Positions 41,725 through 43,091 of a stretch of 43,091 bases of DNA are shown piece by piece. The translations under genes and the position numbers were made by a program. Within the stretch, counting starts at the first letter, position 1. Every line of letters starts with the position of its first letter. The DNA is from an uncultured Prevotellaceae bacterium (lineage in GTDB: Bacteria; Bacteroidota; Bacteroidia; Bacteroidales; Bacteroidaceae): contig CAMKSE010000027.1 of the NCBI GenBank assembly GCA_946415365.1, positions 1 to 43,091 on the forward strand, in the 5' to 3' direction. The notes beneath the pieces are model-generated. The model did no database searches. It was not told the DNA's origin and was given only the letters and a program-made list of their open reading frames with translations.

Positions 41725-42863
41725 TGCCTACACCTATTTATATTATAGAGGAACGGAAACTTCGCCGCAACCTGACGCTTATCGCCGGTGTTGCGGCGAA
41801 AGCAGATATAGAGATTATCCTCGCCTTCAAGGCCTTCGCACTATGGAAGACCTTTCCCATCTTCCGTGAGTATATAAACGCTACGACGGCCAGTTCGCTG
41901 GCTGAGGCAAGACTGGCATATGACAGGTTCGGTGCTCCAGCACACACCTATTCGCCAGCATATACCGACGATGAGTTTGATGAGATCGTAGCCTGCTCAT
42001 CGCACCTGACGTTTAACTCCCTGTCGCAGTATGAGCGTTTTCATGAGCGCGCAAAGGATTGTTCGCTGGGACTGCGTGTTAATCCTGAGTATTCGGAGGT
42101 GGGCACGCTACTGTATAATCCCTGTGCTCCTGGGACACGCTTCGGCGTTTCTGCCGATAAGCTGCCAGAAACCTTGCCTGACGATATCAGAGGCTTTCAC
42201 TGTCACTGTCACTGTGAGAGTGGGGCTGATGTGTTCGAACGTACACTGAAACATATCGAGGAGAAGTTTTCGCGCTGGTTCCCACAGTTGGAATGGATCA
42301 ATTTCGGAGGCGGACACCTTATGACGCGTAAGGACTACGACGTTGACCTGCTTGTACGTCTGATGCAGGACTTCCGCAGCCGCTATCCTTGGTTGAAGGT
42401 GATACTGGAGCCTGGTAGTGCCTTTGCCTGGCAGACGGGCCCGCTGGTGTCACACGTAGTGGACATCGTAGAGGACAAGGGAATCCGTACAGCCATTCTC
42501 GACGTGAGTTTCACCTGTCACATGCCCGACTGCCTGGAAATGCCGTACTTCCCCGACGTCCGCAACGCCACACACATCCCAGAATGTAATCATAAAGTTC
42601 AAAGCTCAAAGTTCAAAGTTCAAAGTTACCGTCTTGGGGGCAACAGTTGTCTGAGTGGCGACTATATGGGATATTGGCGCTTCGATCATGAATTGCAGAT
42701 AGGCGAGGAAGTTATTTTTGAGGACATGATCCATTATACTACCGTCAAGACGAACATGTTCAACGGTGTGCGTCATCCCTCCATCGGCATGCTCCATGAG
42801 GATGGTAAACTGGAAATTCTTCGTGAATTTGGCTACGCAGACTACGAAAACAGGATGGATTAG
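41724..42863 (+). CDS. nspC: Carboxynorspermidine/carboxyspermidine decarboxylase
   Basis: NspC is a PLP enzyme of the alanine racemase fold that decarboxylates carboxyspermidine or carboxynorspermidine, the last step of polyamine synthesis in Bacteroidetes. The ATG at 41724 gives 379 residues (MPTPIYIIEERKL), usual for the family. The PLP lysine lies in LAFKAFALWKTF near 35, FHCHCHCESGADVFE follows near 155, and the C-terminal active-site segment RLGGNSCLSGDYMG starts at 303. Residues 291-301 come from a heptamer repeat array and replace or extend a loop just before that motif. The partner dehydrogenase is not in the window. Confidence 0.94.
   Translation: MPTPIYIIEERKLRRNLTLIAGVAAKADIEIILAFKAFALWKTFPIFREYINATTASSLAEARLAYDRFGAPAHTYSPAYTDDEFDEIVACSSHLTFNSLSQYERFHERAKDCSLGLRVNPEYSEVGTLLYNPCAPGTRFGVSADKLPETLPDDIRGFHCHCHCESGADVFERTLKHIEEKFSRWFPQLEWINFGGGHLMTRKDYDVDLLVRLMQDFRSRYPWLKVILEPGSAFAWQTGPLVSHVVDIVEDKGIRTAILDVSFTCHMPDCLEMPYFPDVRNATHIPECNHKVQSSKFKVQSYRLGGNSCLSGDYMGYWRFDHELQIGEEVIFEDMIHYTTVKTNMFNGVRHPSIGMLHEDGKLEILREFGYADYENRMD
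42594..42628 (+). repeat. Heptamer tandem array AAAGTTC/AAAGCTC inside nspC
   Basis: Five units in order (AAAGTTC, AAAGCTC, AAAGTTC, AAAGTTC, AAAGTTA) encode K291 to S301 of NspC in frame. The unit sequences are the same as at 4453-4485, 38 kb away. Confidence 0.85.
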
Positions 42864-42893
42864 AAGTTTTTTTGAAAAAAAACAGCGAAAAAG

Positions 42894-42924
42894 TTTGCCA
42901 GTTCCAAAAAAAGCATTACCTTTG
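42894..42924 (+). promoter_or_regulatory. Promoter of the tRNA-Gly transcript
   Basis: TTTG (42894-42897), a 19-bp spacer and TACCTTTG (42917-42924) fit the consensus. The 110 bp between this and the tRNA hold a small GCTATC/GATAGC hairpin (42930-42947) and nothing else visible. Confidence 0.65.
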
Positions 42925-43036
42925 CACCCGCTATCGAGAGAGATAGCCGAGAGAAAGCGGAATTATCGCGTAAGCCGAGAGTAAAATATCTTTTTTTTGC
43001 TGAGGTGAAGCCGAAAATACCGACACTCGAAAAAAG

Positions 43037-43091
43037 GCGGAAATAGCTCAGTTGGTAGAGCACAACCTTGCCAAGGTTGGGGTCGCGGGTC
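43037..43091 (+). tRNA. tRNA-Gly(GCC), 3' end outside window
   Basis: The first 55 bases of a tRNA are present. The acceptor strand GCGGAAA, D arm GCTC..GAGC and anticodon stem ACCTT/AAGGT-type pairing around the loop with anticodon GCC are clear, and the T arm begins at the window edge. A promoter lies about 110 bp upstream. Confidence 0.9.

Overview
The window looks like a chromosomal segment from a Bacteroidales bacterium, most likely Prevotella or a close relative. The reasons are the product set (DUF4421, DUF5715, a long PurM, Bacteroidetes-type NspC and AroE), recurrent TAnnTTTG promoter elements about 20 bp downstream of TTTG/TTG, little sign of Shine-Dalgarno sequences, and TTG-started or closely packed genes. 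No phage, transposase, CRISPR array or secretion locus is visible. This is mainly core metabolism with accessory polysaccharide and signalling genes inserted.

Positions 1-6100 carry, on the minus strand, the 5' part of htpG, a hairpin-rich non-coding stretch with long inverted arms, rpsA with a structured 5' leader, and gdhA. Positions 6110-7297 hold an iron-dependent alcohol dehydrogenase. Positions 7355-15161 hold a leucine-pathway operon (leuA, leuC, leuD, a second isopropylmalate/citramalate synthase-like gene, leuB, a TPR protein) followed by an outer-membrane barrel gene. The operon is preceded by what reads as a complete ribosome-mediated attenuator: promoter, a 22-residue leader peptide rich in Ile, Leu and Val, an antiterminator segment, and a terminator.

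Positions 15218-18824 hold a divergent pair of galactan-active enzymes (GH2 beta-galactosidase family and GH53 galactanase). Positions 18913-25130 hold ilvD, ilvB and ilvN, then a second GH53 enzyme and an acyl-ACP thioesterase in tight array. ilvC is not in the window. Positions 25147-27923 hold a TPR membrane kinase-like protein that lacks the usual phospho-acceptor histidine, and two tandem deoxynucleoside kinases.

Positions 27926-36704 form a long minus-strand run (phoH, purC, menG, aroE, purM, prfA, a 71-residue membrane protein, pyrF, a DUF4421 protein, a lipoprotein), probably one or a few transcripts joining purine, pyrimidine, shikimate and menaquinone synthesis with translation termination. 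Positions 36810-43091 on the plus strand hold a DUF5715 protein with M15/VanY-like motifs, a zinc metallopeptidase, glmS, a cytoplasmic REC-histidine kinase whose stop codon overlaps the start of nspC, and the 5' part of a tRNA-Gly.

The most notable non-gene signals are the leu leader/attenuator, and a set of short tandem arrays with a 7-bp period but different unit sequences. These sit at gene junctions and, in two cases (leuC and nspC), inside the reading frame where they encode a stretch of the protein.
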